Translations under genes and position numbers: made by a program | Origin: [Clostridium] saccharolyticum WM1 | Lineage (GTDB): Bacteria; Bacillota; Clostridia; Lachnospirales; Lachnospiraceae | Reading direction: 5' to 3' | Assembly: GCF_000144625.1 (NCBI RefSeq) | Contig: NC_014376.1 | Coordinates: 3,806,501 to 3,870,500 of the forward strand | Length of the DNA stretch: 64,000 nt | Shown: positions 42,921 to 51,402 of the stretch, in pieces | Numbering within the stretch: position 1 is the stretch's first letter | Layout of the letters: the number at the start of each line of letters is the position of its first letter | The notes under the pieces: model-generated | The model's input: only the letters and a program-made list of their open reading frames with translations | What the model was told of the DNA's origin: nothing | Databases searched by the model: none

Positions 42921-44066
42921 TTAATGTTCATAGCCTTTATCCTGCAGCTTCAAAAACAGTTCCTTTTTCGCGTCCTTTGACAGCTCCCGGCCGTTTTTCT
43001 TCTCCCAATCATCAAATCGGCTGTCATTATCACGGGTCAGACCGGAAAGCATATCCAACGCTTCCATTAACATCTGTTCAGCAAAATAGGAACGGCGGGC
43101 GCTTTGGTATTCCTCGGACTTTATTTCATAGTCCAGCCGGTTCAAGGTCTTTACCATACCCAGCACACGGTTTGCAATAATTTTGTCCGCTTCCCCGGCA
43201 AAGCGGTTCCGCAGGCTGCCGAGGTATTCATCACTGCCGCCATATAGCAGGGTCATCTTCATTTTGCTGTCTATGTAGCGTTCTTTCTGCTCCCTAAGTG
43301 CAGGGACATTTTCAAGAAGATATGATACCAGCTCATCCACCTTGGCCTTGATCTCCGGGGTCAAAAGCTGATAGGCAATGCGGCCGGTGGGCGGGAGCGC
43401 GGATTTAAGACGAAATACACGGTCGGCGGTTTCATTCAGAACCTCATCGTCAAAATCAAAGCTGCCGGATAGTTCATTTTCCTCATCATAGTCATCACGG
43501 AGCCGCTTATACTGATCCTTGCCCAGCCGCCGCAGATGCTGTTCAAACTCGTCTACCAGTTCATTGCTGATACTGCGCAGTTCGGCGGTGGACTTATTTT
43601 TCTGCTCCCCATAGGCACGGATGCGCTCCGCAAAGGTATCTTTAATGAGCTGCTTTCTGATGGCATTGGGAACGGCAGGCGGGGTAAAGGGATTTTTGAC
43701 CCGTGATGAGGTATCCCAAAATACCACATGGATATGGGGGTGGTGTTTTTCTTTGTGGAGCGCGCAGGCCCATTGCAAATGCTCACGCCGGATATTGTTT
43801 TTTTCGGCAATCGTCATAATGTGGTTTTCAATATACCGCTGCCATGCCTTTTGGTCGGTCAGGTTCAGTTCGGCGGCTGTTTCCTCGTCAAACGAAATCA
43901 CGCTGCGGTACATGGTGATATGCTTTTTGGAATTGACATAGACCAGCCTTGCCACATCACGCCAGTCCTCAAACTCGGTAACAGGACCAGGGGAGAGCTT
44001 CCCGAACAATCCATGATTCATGCCCTCATTTTTAGAAACCCTCGGTCTGGTGGCAATATAGCGCAC
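42921..44066 (-). CDS. MobP-type relaxase, start region shifted
   Basis: 381 aa from GTG 44066. Relaxase domain: YIATRPRV, NHGLFGKL, then EHLQWACALHKEKHHPHIHVVFWD with the HPHIH metal-binding motif (H109, H111, H113), as in MobP relaxases. The C-terminal part is a long helical region. In this frame the sequence continues upstream without stop to 44147, encoding VYKQRFKNPNYKSTAGKNYAHV, which looks like the real N-terminus. No start codon lies there in frame. The ATG after the GGGAGG site (44146-44148) is one base out of frame. The relaxase nicks oriT, probably 46371-46595, and pilots the strand. Confidence 0.85.
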   Translation of the reverse strand: MRYIATRPRVSKNEGMNHGLFGKLSPGPVTEFEDWRDVARLVYVNSKKHITMYRSVISFDEETAAELNLTDQKAWQRYIENHIMTIAEKNNIRREHLQWACALHKEKHHPHIHVVFWDTSSRVKNPFTPPAVPNAIRKQLIKDTFAERIRAYGEQKNKSTAELRSISNELVDEFEQHLRRLGKDQYKRLRDDYDEENELSGSFDFDDEVLNETADRVFRLKSALPPTGRIAYQLLTPEIKAKVDELVSYLLENVPALREQKERYIDSKMKMTLLYGGSDEYLGSLRNRFAGEADKIIANRVLGMVKTLNRLDYEIKSEEYQSARRSYFAEQMLMEALDMLSGLTRDNDSRFDDWEKKNGRELSKDAKKELFLKLQDKGYEH

Positions 44067-44157
44067 ATGAGCATAATTCTTGCCAGCGGTGCTTTTATAA
44101 TTGGGATTTTTGAATCTCTGCTTATAGACTAAAAGGGAGATTGCCCATCACCTCCCG

Positions 44158-44679
44158 TCAGCGTTCCCATTCATCCTCGCCGGACTCCATTATGCGGTTT
44201 ACTTCCCTGATATTGCGGTCGTCCTCCGCGGCCTCCGCTTCGCATACAGTGCGGTAATTCTCCATTGTGGAGTGATAGCGCCTGCTTTCCTCCAAAATGA
44301 ATTTCATGCCCCCTGCGGTGCTGGGCGGCAGGGTTTCGTAGGGCTTGTAAAACGCATAGCGGTTGAAACCGGCTTGCGGGTCGGGATCGAGCATATCCAG
44401 AAATTCCTCATATCCAAAGGGGCAAACACGGTTTACCTCCTGACAGGCAAGGTTCACACCGGAGAGAGTGTCGCTGTCCCGAAGGTTGGCAAGAATGAAT
44501 GCTCCGATTGGCTCATCGGCTGCCAGCTTTACCTCAACCTGTTCCGTGCCATGGGCTAAAATCTCCGAAGCCGGGGAACGAATGCCGATACTGCCCAAAT
44601 GCTCCGCCAGCTCATAAGCTCCGCAGGGCAGCTCCACCACCAGCGTGCCGCCCTGATAACGGATAACTCCTGTAATCAT
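44158..44679 (-). CDS. Conserved ICE protein, unknown
   Basis: 173 aa. A small beta-rich N-terminal part (MITGVIRYQGGTLVVELPCGAYELAEHLGSIGI) and an acidic middle are followed by a helical acidic C-terminus ending EVNRIMESGEDEWER. There are no known motifs. Antirestriction (ArdA-like) activity is imaginable from acidity and location upstream of the relaxase, but I cannot support it. Confidence 0.65.
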   Translation of the reverse strand: MITGVIRYQGGTLVVELPCGAYELAEHLGSIGIRSPASEILAHGTEQVEVKLAADEPIGAFILANLRDSDTLSGVNLACQEVNRVCPFGYEEFLDMLDPDPQAGFNRYAFYKPYETLPPSTAGGMKFILEESRRYHSTMENYRTVCEAEAAEDDRNIREVNRIMESGEDEWER

Positions 44680-44691
44680 AATAAATTCACC

Positions 44692-45186
44692 TTACCTTTC
44701 CGGCTCTGTGGCCTCGTCCTGCACCATGTCCGCAGTCATAGCATTTTGAAGCTGTTCAATTTTCTGCTGGATACGCTTACTTTGCTGATAATGGTTGTCA
44801 TCCAGCTTGATTCCAAGCTGTCCGTTCCGTCCCGGCTCCAAAACAACCTTAACCTCCCCGGTAGCAATATAAAAGGAATTGCACACCAGTTCCAAGTAGG
44901 GATAGCCCAGCCGTGAGATTTCAAAGGGAGTAGCCTTGCAAGGGCTGTTGTAGGAAAACAGGTTGTGGGCAATGTCAACGACAAAGCGTGTGCGCTCGTC
45001 AAAGTCACGGGCCGCCCGTTTCATGCCGGAGAAGCCGATGCCGTCCACGTTCACAAATCTGCGGGCGGTTTCGTAAAGCTCTGGGTCATAGGATAGAAGA
45101 TAAAAAGCCGCATGATAAGCAGGGTCGAGGTTGTCAACCCGCTTTGTCAGTACGGCAAGTTCTTTGTATCGGTTTGCCTGTGTCAT
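44692..45186 (-). CDS. Conserved ICE protein, DUF-type, unknown
   Basis: 164 aa from ATG 45186; the longer frame at 45360 overlaps the upstream gene. Soluble, alpha/beta, with LTKRVDNLDPAYHAAFYLLSYDPELYETARRF and a later FEISRLGYPYLELVCNSFYIATGEVKVVLEPG. The C-terminus is helical. This arrangement recurs in Clostridia ICEs. Function is unknown. Confidence 0.7.
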   Translation of the reverse strand: MTQANRYKELAVLTKRVDNLDPAYHAAFYLLSYDPELYETARRFVNVDGIGFSGMKRAARDFDERTRFVVDIAHNLFSYNSPCKATPFEISRLGYPYLELVCNSFYIATGEVKVVLEPGRNGQLGIKLDDNHYQQSKRIQQKIEQLQNAMTADMVQDEATEPER

Positions 45187-45190
45187 GTGC

Positions 45191-45865
45191 TCAATACTCC
45201 TGTTCTGCTTCGTAATAGAAGCTGATAAAATCTCTTTGGATGGAGTCAACATCATATTCCTCGCCCAGTTCATCTGCATACTGCTTGATGATGGCAAGCT
45301 CGTCCTCATTGGGCGACACACTTTCCCCGGTTCCCACAGAGTAGGAATACACACTGGCATTTACCTCTGAATCAGTAGTGCCCTCCATAAACGCCTGAAA
45401 GTTTTCGTCTGCCTCCAGCCTATCACGGTCGCAAAAACCCGCCATCAGAAAACAGGTATAGCCGAAGTCCGTGCGGATCTCCACCTCAGAATAAATCAAA
45501 CTGCGGCGATCAAGCTCCAACTTTTCAAGCTCTAATTTGGCTTTTTCTCCGGTAATCTCCTCATAAGCTGCGCCCGCTTCAGGGAACTGTGCAAGGGAAA
45601 CCGGCTCTGTGATCTGCATATCCTCATAAGTCTGTACAAAGCCGTATTTGAGCTTGTTAAAATTGACTTCCTCTTTTTTGAAATCCTCTTGAAAACAGAG
45701 CCATGCTTTCTCATCACCAAAACCGCCATATTCCATGTCACCGGCTTTGATTTTGGCGGCAAGCATGGCATAAAGCATGGTTTCATCGGTGGTAACACCT
45801 AATGTACGCATACTGTCTGTGCCTGCCCATGCGTCACAGGCTGACAGAATATAAATGTTCGTCAT
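45191..45865 (-). CDS. Acidic ICE protein, unknown
   Basis: 224 aa. The N-terminus is YILSACDAWAGTDSMRTLGVTTDETMLYAMLAAKIKAGDMEYGG, repeated in style in related elements. It is very acidic towards the C-terminus (EDELAIIKQYADELGEEYDVDSIQRDFISFYYEAEQEY). An acidic, DNA-mimic-like character is possible but not shown. It starts 15 bases after the RHH protein gene. Confidence 0.65.
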   Translation of the reverse strand: MTNIYILSACDAWAGTDSMRTLGVTTDETMLYAMLAAKIKAGDMEYGGFGDEKAWLCFQEDFKKEEVNFNKLKYGFVQTYEDMQITEPVSLAQFPEAGAAYEEITGEKAKLELEKLELDRRSLIYSEVEIRTDFGYTCFLMAGFCDRDRLEADENFQAFMEGTTDSEVNASVYSYSVGTGESVSPNEDELAIIKQYADELGEEYDVDSIQRDFISFYYEAEQEY

Positions 45866-45880
45866 GTTCCCTTCCTCTCA

Positions 45881-46351
45881 TTACAGTTTCTCTGCAAGTC
45901 TACGCAGATTGTCTGTGTCTTGCAAAAAGCTGTTGATTTGAAAATCTTTTTTCTGCATATAGTCAACGCCCAGCGTGATGGCCTCATTCAGCATCTGGTC
46001 AAACTGATCCTCCGTACCCTCATGGGCAATGTTCATTAAAACCTTGATAAGCAGGAAGAAGGCAGCGGCGTCAATTTTACCGGACTTCATGTGCATTTTG
46101 GCAATGCGGTTTGTCTGCTGTTCCACCACGGACTTAATATCCTCAAGGTGATAAACTGCCATCAGCTCCTGCCGGATAATCCTTGCGATGAAATCAATGT
46201 CCTGCGTGTATCCCTCAATGGAAAGCCCCTTTTCGACAAACTGACGGACCAGTTCCGAGGTGGTAGTGTTGTTTTTCGCCGCAAGTGTGTCCAATGCTTT
46301 CAAGGTTTCGGGCGAAAAATTGATAGACCGTTTCAGGCTTTTTTCAGGCAT
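45881..46351 (-). CDS. Ribbon-helix-helix (MobC-like) relaxosome accessory protein
   Basis: 156 aa from ATG 46351 (AGGAGG). An N-terminal RHH motif (about 1-45: KRSINFSPETLKALDTLAAKNNTTTSELVRQFVEKGL) is followed by a long helical C-terminal domain. RHH proteins at the mob end of ICEs bind oriT and help the relaxase. It is the first gene after the hairpin-rich region, the classic position. Confidence 0.82.
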   Translation of the reverse strand: MPEKSLKRSINFSPETLKALDTLAAKNNTTTSELVRQFVEKGLSIEGYTQDIDFIARIIRQELMAVYHLEDIKSVVEQQTNRIAKMHMKSGKIDAAAFFLLIKVLMNIAHEGTEDQFDQMLNEAITLGVDYMQKKDFQINSFLQDTDNLRRLAEKL

Positions 46352-46370
46352 CACAGCCTCCTTTCTACGG

Positions 46371-46595
46371 TGTTCCGTTTGGAACACTTCTATCTGATGG
46401 GGAACCCCGTTACAGGCTTTGCCTGTAAGCTGTTTTCTTGGCGGGTGGAACCCGCCTATTCCTGCCTTAACTCCAAAATCTAAGATTTTGGCATTAAGTA
46501 GCCCCCACCGGCAAGCGGTGGGGGCGTGGGTTGCTTCGCTCCCGAAAAGAGCGAAAAGGAAGTTGCTCCCATGTGGTTTCTATTAGACAACATGG
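46371..46595. other. Candidate origin of transfer (oriT), hairpin cluster
   Basis: Six inverted repeats lie in 225 gene-free bases before the RHH/relaxase operon: TGTTCC-GGAACA (46371/46381), TACAGGC-GCCTGTA (46411/46421), GGCGGGT-ACCCGCC (46440/46450), CCAAAATCT-AGATTTTGG (46473/46483), GCCCCCACCG-CGGTGGGGGC (46501/46516) and CCATGT-ACATGG (46569/46590). The mob genes read away from it. The nick site is not identified. The stretch 46352-46727 otherwise holds only the ars promoter. Confidence 0.7.
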
Positions 46596-46663
46596 TTAAC
46601 TTTTAATTTGAACTACTCTATTGCCACCTTTCTTATTTCATTAAAATAAAATCTCCCAATACA

Positions 46664-46716
46664 TTGACATCCATCTATGTGTTGGCATATAATACACATA
46701 GACTATTATCTATGTG
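46664..46716 (+). promoter_or_regulatory. ars promoter and ArsR operators
   Basis: TTGACA (46664-46669), an 18-base spacer and TATAAT (46688-46693) form a strong promoter. Two overlapping perfect inverted repeats surround the -10: CTATGTGT/ACACATAG (46675-46682, 46694-46701) and CACATAGA/TCTATGTG (46695-46702, 46709-46716). They suit ArsR repression at the promoter. Confidence 0.85.
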
Positions 46717-46727
46717 AGGTGATTTAA

Positions 46728-47054
46728 TTGAGCAATAAATACGCTGAAAATGTTGGGTTGTTCAAAGCCCTTGCAGACATGAACCGGCTTATGATCGTGG
46801 ATATGCTGTCCTGCGGTGAGCTATGTGCCTGCAACATTTTAGAGAAGTTCCATATTACGCAGCCAACCCTTTCTCACCACATGAAAATCCTTTGCGATTG
46901 CGGCTTGGTGAGTGGGCGTAAAGAGGGTAAGTGGATGTACTACTCACTGAACAGTGAAAAGGTGCAAGATTTCAAAAATTTTTTATGCGCCATTACCATT
47001 GACAAAGAGGACTGCATTTGTAAGGAAGGAGAGTGTAATTGTGGAAAAGAATAA
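46728..47054 (+). CDS. arsR: ArsR-type arsenic-responsive repressor
   Basis: 108 aa from TTG 46728. Winged HTH (~15-90) with ELCACNILEKFHITQPTLSHHMKILCDCGLVSGRKEGKW. ELCACNI gives the As(III)-binding cysteines of the ArsR helix, and the C-terminus adds DCICKEGECNCGKE. It represses the ars operon until As(III)/Sb(III) binds. Operators lie at 46675-46716. Its stop overlaps the acr3 start. Confidence 0.93.
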   Translation: MSNKYAENVGLFKALADMNRLMIVDMLSCGELCACNILEKFHITQPTLSHHMKILCDCGLVSGRKEGKWMYYSLNSEKVQDFKNFLCAITIDKEDCICKEGECNCGKE

Positions 47055-48090
47055 ACAAAATCAAAGTATCGGCTTTTTTGAAAAATATCTGACGGTATGG
47101 GTACTCATTTGCATGGCGACAGGTATTTTAATAGGCAAATTTCTGCCTGCCGTTCCAGTCTTTTTGGGACGCTTTGAGTATGCACAAATATCCATCCCCA
47201 TCGCCGTGCTGATATGGATTATGATTTATCCTATGATGATGAAGGTGGATTTTCAGTCGATTAAAAATGTCCGCAACAACCCGCAGGGACTGATCATTTC
47301 AAGCGGAACAAGTTGGCTTATTAAGCCGTTTTTGATGTTCGGATTGGCGGCGTTCTTTTTTTATGTGGTGTTCAAAAATCTGATCCCCGCAGACCTCGCT
47401 AAAAGCTATGTGGCCGGAGCCGTACTCTTAGGGGCCGCCCCCTGCACGGCGATGGTATTTGTATGGAGTAATCTGACAAAGGGCGACCCTGCACATACGC
47501 TTGTGCAAGTGGCTGTCAATGATCTCATTATTCTTGTGGCGTTTGTGCCCATCGTCTCATTCCTGCTGGGCGTAAATGATATGTTCGTGCCGTGGGATAC
47601 CCTGTTTCTGTCCATTGTCTTGTTTGTAGTAATACCACTCGTTGGCGGAGCTTTGACAAGGAATATCGTAGTCAAGAAAAAAGGCATACAGCACTTTAAT
47701 GAAAATTTTATTCCTAAGTTTGATGGCATTACCACCATTGGATTGCTGCTAACCCTCATTATCATATTCACTTTTCAGGGCGACGCCATTTTAAGCAATC
47801 CGCTTCATGTGCTGCTCATTGCTGTACCCTTAGTCCTGCAAAACGTCATTACAGCCGCTTTTGCCTATTTCATGTGCAAAGTATGCAAACAACCGCATAA
47901 CATAGCCGCACCCGCCGCGCTAATCGGCGCATCGGACTTCTTTGAATTATCCGTTGCCGTGGCGATTGCTTTGTACGGCCCGACCTCACCCGTGGTTCTT
48001 GTCTGCACAGTTGGAGTGCTGACAGAGGTGCCTGTTATGTTGATCCTTGTGAATGTAGTCAATCGGACGAAAGGGTGGTTTGCCAAATGA
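47041..48090 (+). CDS. acr3: Acr3-type arsenite efflux permease
   Basis: 349 aa from GTG 47041 (AAGGAGAG site); the longer frame starts inside arsR. About ten membrane helices. It has the ACR3 signature GAAPCTAMVFVWSNLTKGDPAHTLVQVAVNDLI, with the conserved Cys of TM4, and QNVITAAFAYF and ALIGASDFFELSVAVAIAL. It exports As(III) with the proton gradient and can be energised by ArsA. Confidence 0.95.
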   Translation: MEKNKQNQSIGFFEKYLTVWVLICMATGILIGKFLPAVPVFLGRFEYAQISIPIAVLIWIMIYPMMMKVDFQSIKNVRNNPQGLIISSGTSWLIKPFLMFGLAAFFFYVVFKNLIPADLAKSYVAGAVLLGAAPCTAMVFVWSNLTKGDPAHTLVQVAVNDLIILVAFVPIVSFLLGVNDMFVPWDTLFLSIVLFVVIPLVGGALTRNIVVKKKGIQHFNENFIPKFDGITTIGLLLTLIIIFTFQGDAILSNPLHVLLIAVPLVLQNVITAAFAYFMCKVCKQPHNIAAPAALIGASDFFELSVAVAIALYGPTSPVVLVCTVGVLTEVPVMLILVNVVNRTKGWFAK

Positions 48091-49190
48091 AGCAGCTTCT
48101 TATTGATTTTCTCTATCTCGATTTGAATACCTGCGAGCGGTGCATGGCAACAGATGAAACGCTCAAACAGGCGCTTAAAATCCTGTCCGGCGTATTTGAT
48201 ACACTCGGTCTTGAAGTCAAGATCAACTCGGTTAACATTACATCGAGGGAGCTTGCGGAGGAATATCGCTTTATAAGCTCTCCGACCATCCGCGTGAACG
48301 GCGTGGATATCTGCAATGAGCTTGTAGAAAGCGAATGCGCGGATTGCGGTGACCTATGCGGTGATAGCGTTGACTGTCGGGTGTTCGTCTACGAGGGTAA
48401 AAACTACGAGCAGCCGCCTGTACCGATGATTGTGGACGGCATCTTAAAGGCCATCTACGGTGGGCAATCTCAAGGAACAGAAACCTATAAGCTTCCAGAC
48501 AATCTCGATAAGTTTTTTAGCGGTAAAAATAGCTGCTGTGATAGCAACTGTTGCTGTGGTGATACACCGTCAAGCAATAACTTAGTGAAGGATGAGAAAG
48601 CAGAAGTATCGCAGGCGTACATTTGTTATTGCAATCACGTTACAAAGAATGACATCATCAATGCTATTCGGAACAAGGGAGCAAGAACTGTTGATGAAGT
48701 TATCAAACTGACAGGCGCAATGAAAGATAGCAACTGCGCCGCCAACAATCCCAAGGGTGTATGCTGTTACCCTGATATAGTAGAAACATTCAATTATTAT
48801 AAGGAGAGTGCTGTTATGAAAACAATGTCCATCTATGAACCAGCCATGTGCTGTGAAACCGGTATCTGCGGTGTCGGTGTTGATCCCGAACTGCTCCGTA
48901 TTTCCACAGTGTTCAATAATCTACAAAAGAACGGCATTACCGCCGCTCGCTTTAATTTGAATAGCGCCCCGCAAGCGTTTATTAACAACACCGATATCAA
49001 CAGACTGATTATGGGCGATGGCGTCGAGTCTTTACCTGCCACGGTCATTGACGGTAAAATTGTCAAAACCAAGGCATACCCCACTAATGAGGAAATTGCA
49101 GCATGGCTTGAAATCCCAGCATCGTATCTGGAAGCGACTGAAAACAAAAAAGCAGATGGCGGGTGCTGCTGTTCGGAGGGTTGCTGCTAA
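48087..49190 (+). CDS. DUF2703 / [2Fe-2S]-like / ArsD triple fusion
   Basis: 367 aa from ATG 48087 (overlaps acr3 stop, ATGA). Domain 1 (~1-125) is DUF2703-like with C16/C19 (LNTCERCM). A Cys-rich linker (149-157) follows. Domain 2 (~178-240) has CYC...C...CC as in BFD-type [2Fe-2S] domains. Domain 3 (244-367) is ArsD, with MCCETGIC (C255, C256, C261) and a CCCSEGCC tail. ArsD is the metallochaperone handing As(III) to ArsA. An internal AAGGAGAG (48801) 7 bases before in-frame ATG 48816 should also give separate ArsD. Domains 1 and 2 probably sense or carry metalloid/iron; that part is inference. Confidence 0.88.
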   Translation: MKQLLIDFLYLDLNTCERCMATDETLKQALKILSGVFDTLGLEVKINSVNITSRELAEEYRFISSPTIRVNGVDICNELVESECADCGDLCGDSVDCRVFVYEGKNYEQPPVPMIVDGILKAIYGGQSQGTETYKLPDNLDKFFSGKNSCCDSNCCCGDTPSSNNLVKDEKAEVSQAYICYCNHVTKNDIINAIRNKGARTVDEVIKLTGAMKDSNCAANNPKGVCCYPDIVETFNYYKESAVMKTMSIYEPAMCCETGICGVGVDPELLRISTVFNNLQKNGITAARFNLNSAPQAFINNTDINRLIMGDGVESLPATVIDGKIVKTKAYPTNEEIAAWLEIPASYLEATENKKADGGCCCSEGCC

Positions 49191-50926
49191 TGAAACAGTT
49201 TGACTTGCAACATCTAAACCTTACAAAATACCTGTTCTATACAGGCAAGGGCGGCGTTGGAAAAACCTCTATTGCCTGTGCTACCGCTGTGACCCTCGCT
49301 GACAGCGGGAAGAAGGTGCTGCTTGTCAGCACCGACCCCGCATCCAATTTGCAGGATGTGTTTAATACCGATCTTGATGGTAAAGGTGTATCGATTGCGG
49401 AAGTGCCGGGGCTTGTAGTTGCAAACCTCGACCCAATACAGGCAGCGGTCGAATACCGCGAAAGCGTTGTTGCCCCTTACCGTGGTAAGTTGCCCGATGC
49501 GGTGATTTTAAACATGGAAGAACAGCTTTCCGGTTCCTGCACGGTTGAAATTGCTGCTTTCAATGAGTTCACAAACTTTATTACAGATCAAGCTGCCGCA
49601 AAGGAATATGACCACATTATTTTTGATACTGCCCCCACCGGCCACACTCTGCGGATGTTGCAACTGCCGAGCGCATGGAGCAATTTCATCAGCGAAAGCA
49701 CACACGGCGCATCCTGCTTAGGACAGCTCTCTGGCTTGGAAGAACGCAAAGAAATGTACAAAGAAGCGGTAGACACCTTGGCCGACAGCAAATTAACCAC
49801 CCTCGTCCTCGTATCCCGGCCTGAAAGCTCCCCTCTCAAAGAAGCGGAGCGGGCTTCAAAGGAACTTGCCGATTTGGGTGTACACAATCAGCTTCTGGCT
49901 GTGAATGGTGTCTTGCCTGCCTATGACGACAACATATCTGAAAGCCTGTATAATAAGCAGCAAAAGGCACTTGCCGGTATGCCCGCTGGACTGAAAGATA
50001 TTGCTGCCTACTTTGTACCGCTACGCGCCTACAATATTACTGGCATAGAAAATGTCCGCAATCTGCTTGTCAAAGACAGCCTTTTCGTGAGTGGCAATAC
50101 CTTAAATGCCGCTGATATTCCCACGCTTCGTAAGGTCATTGATGATTTGGATACAAGCGGGAAAAAAGTCATTTTTACGATGGGCAAAGGCGGTGTTGGG
50201 AAAACGACGATTGCCGCTTCCATCGCGCTTGGCCTATCGTCCAGAGGGAAAAAGGTCCATCTGACAACTACCGATCCCGCCGCCCATCTTAAATTTGTCA
50301 TGGACGAAACAAGTGGCATTACCATGAGCCATATTGATGAAAAAGAAGAACTTCGGCGTTATCAGGAAGAAGTACTTTCTAAAGCGCGTGAAACCATGTC
50401 GGCAGATGATGTTGCTTATGTGGAGGAAGATTTGCGCTCCCCCTGTACACAGGAAATCGCCGTATTCCGTGCTTTTGCCGAGATTGTGGAGCGGGCTGAA
50501 AATGAGATTGTTGTCATTGATACTGCACCTACAGGCCATACACTGCTGTTGCTTGATTCCACGCAGAGCTATCACCGCGAGGTAAAACGTACACAGGGGG
50601 ACATCCCCGAAGCGGTCAAAAAGCTGCTGCCCCGTCTCCGCAATACCGATGAAACAGAGGTTATCATCGTAACCCTTGCAGAAACGACGCCTGTCTTTGA
50701 AGCCATGCGGTTGGAGGAAGATTTGAAGCGCGCCGAGATCGCAACAAAATGGTGGGTTATCAATTCCTCTCTTTACGCTACCGAAACAAGCAATCAGCTT
50801 TTGAAAGCCAAAGCCAGTCATGAAATTGAGTGGATAAATAAAGTGGGCGAAATCTCCCATGATAACTTTGCCGTTATCAGGTGGAACGCCGAAGAAATTA
50901 AAGATGATAAATTGCTCGCATTGTAA
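49190..50926 (+). CDS. arsA: ArsA arsenite-stimulated ATPase
   Basis: 579 aa from ATG 49190, overlapping the previous stop (TAATG). Two homologous ATPase halves: P-loops GKGGVGKTS (19-27) and GKGGVGKTT (~332-340). Each half has a DTAPTGHTLR/L signature, and DPASNLQDVF and DPAAHLKFV give the switch regions. Residues needed for As(III) binding between the halves include C-poor stretches here. It powers Acr3 and receives metalloid from ArsD. Confidence 0.95.
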   Translation: MKQFDLQHLNLTKYLFYTGKGGVGKTSIACATAVTLADSGKKVLLVSTDPASNLQDVFNTDLDGKGVSIAEVPGLVVANLDPIQAAVEYRESVVAPYRGKLPDAVILNMEEQLSGSCTVEIAAFNEFTNFITDQAAAKEYDHIIFDTAPTGHTLRMLQLPSAWSNFISESTHGASCLGQLSGLEERKEMYKEAVDTLADSKLTTLVLVSRPESSPLKEAERASKELADLGVHNQLLAVNGVLPAYDDNISESLYNKQQKALAGMPAGLKDIAAYFVPLRAYNITGIENVRNLLVKDSLFVSGNTLNAADIPTLRKVIDDLDTSGKKVIFTMGKGGVGKTTIAASIALGLSSRGKKVHLTTTDPAAHLKFVMDETSGITMSHIDEKEELRRYQEEVLSKARETMSADDVAYVEEDLRSPCTQEIAVFRAFAEIVERAENEIVVIDTAPTGHTLLLLDSTQSYHREVKRTQGDIPEAVKKLLPRLRNTDETEVIIVTLAETTPVFEAMRLEEDLKRAEIATKWWVINSSLYATETSNQLLKAKASHEIEWINKVGEISHDNFAVIRWNAEEIKDDKLLAL

Positions 50927-50939
50927 GAAAGGAGATCAG

Positions 50940-51329
50940 ATGGAAAAAGTCGCATTTATTTGTGTCCATAATTCCTGTCGCAGTCAGATTGCTGAAGCGT
51001 TGGGCCGCCATTTTGCAGGTGATGTTTTGGAGTGTTATTCAGCCGGAACAGAAACCAAACCGCAAATCAATGGGGACGCTGTACGACTGATGAAACAACT
51101 TTACGGTATAGATATGGAGCAAACACAATATAGTAAGCTCTTGTCTGATATTCCTCCTGTGGATATTGTGGTGACGATGGGCTGTAATGTTCAGTGTCCG
51201 TTCCTCCCCTGCAAGCACCGAGAAGATTGGGGACTGGACGATCCGACAGGCAAAAGTGATGAAGAATTTATTAAAGTCATAAGAACCATTGAATCAAAGG
51301 TGAACGAATTAGCAGCACTTGCATTCTGA
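50940..51329 (+). CDS. arsC: ArsC arsenate reductase (thioredoxin type)
   Basis: 129 aa from ATG 50940 (AAAGGAG). Low-molecular-weight-phosphatase fold: FICVHNSCRSQIAEAL with Cys8 and Arg14 of the CX5R loop, and MGCNVQCPFLPCKHREDWGLDDPTGKSDEEF with the resolving Cys residues and DP motif. It reduces As(V) to As(III) with thioredoxin for export by Acr3. Confidence 0.95.
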   Translation: MEKVAFICVHNSCRSQIAEALGRHFAGDVLECYSAGTETKPQINGDAVRLMKQLYGIDMEQTQYSKLLSDIPPVDIVVTMGCNVQCPFLPCKHREDWGLDDPTGKSDEEFIKVIRTIESKVNELAALAF

Positions 51330-51352
51330 CCACAATTAGAGCATCAGTAAAG

Positions 51353-51383
51353 AGCGGAAAATACCTGCATGGTATTTTCCGCT
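51353..51383. terminator. Bidirectional terminator after arsC
   Basis: 13-base perfect arms (51353-51365, 51371-51383) with loop TGCAT lie between convergent arsC and the Toprim gene. T-rich flanks are short (TTT), so efficiency is uncertain. Confidence 0.75.
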
Positions 51384-51402
51384 TTAGCCTGTTTCGCTAC
51401 TT

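Noticed and set aside
44158..45865. ArdA-type antirestriction assignment for the acidic proteins
   Set aside because: Acidity and position alone do not support it, and no ArdA motif could be recognised.
46400..46560. Hairpin cluster as a tandem terminator or attenuator for ars
   Set aside because: The hairpins lie upstream of the ars promoter and have no U-tracts; position next to mob genes favours oriT.
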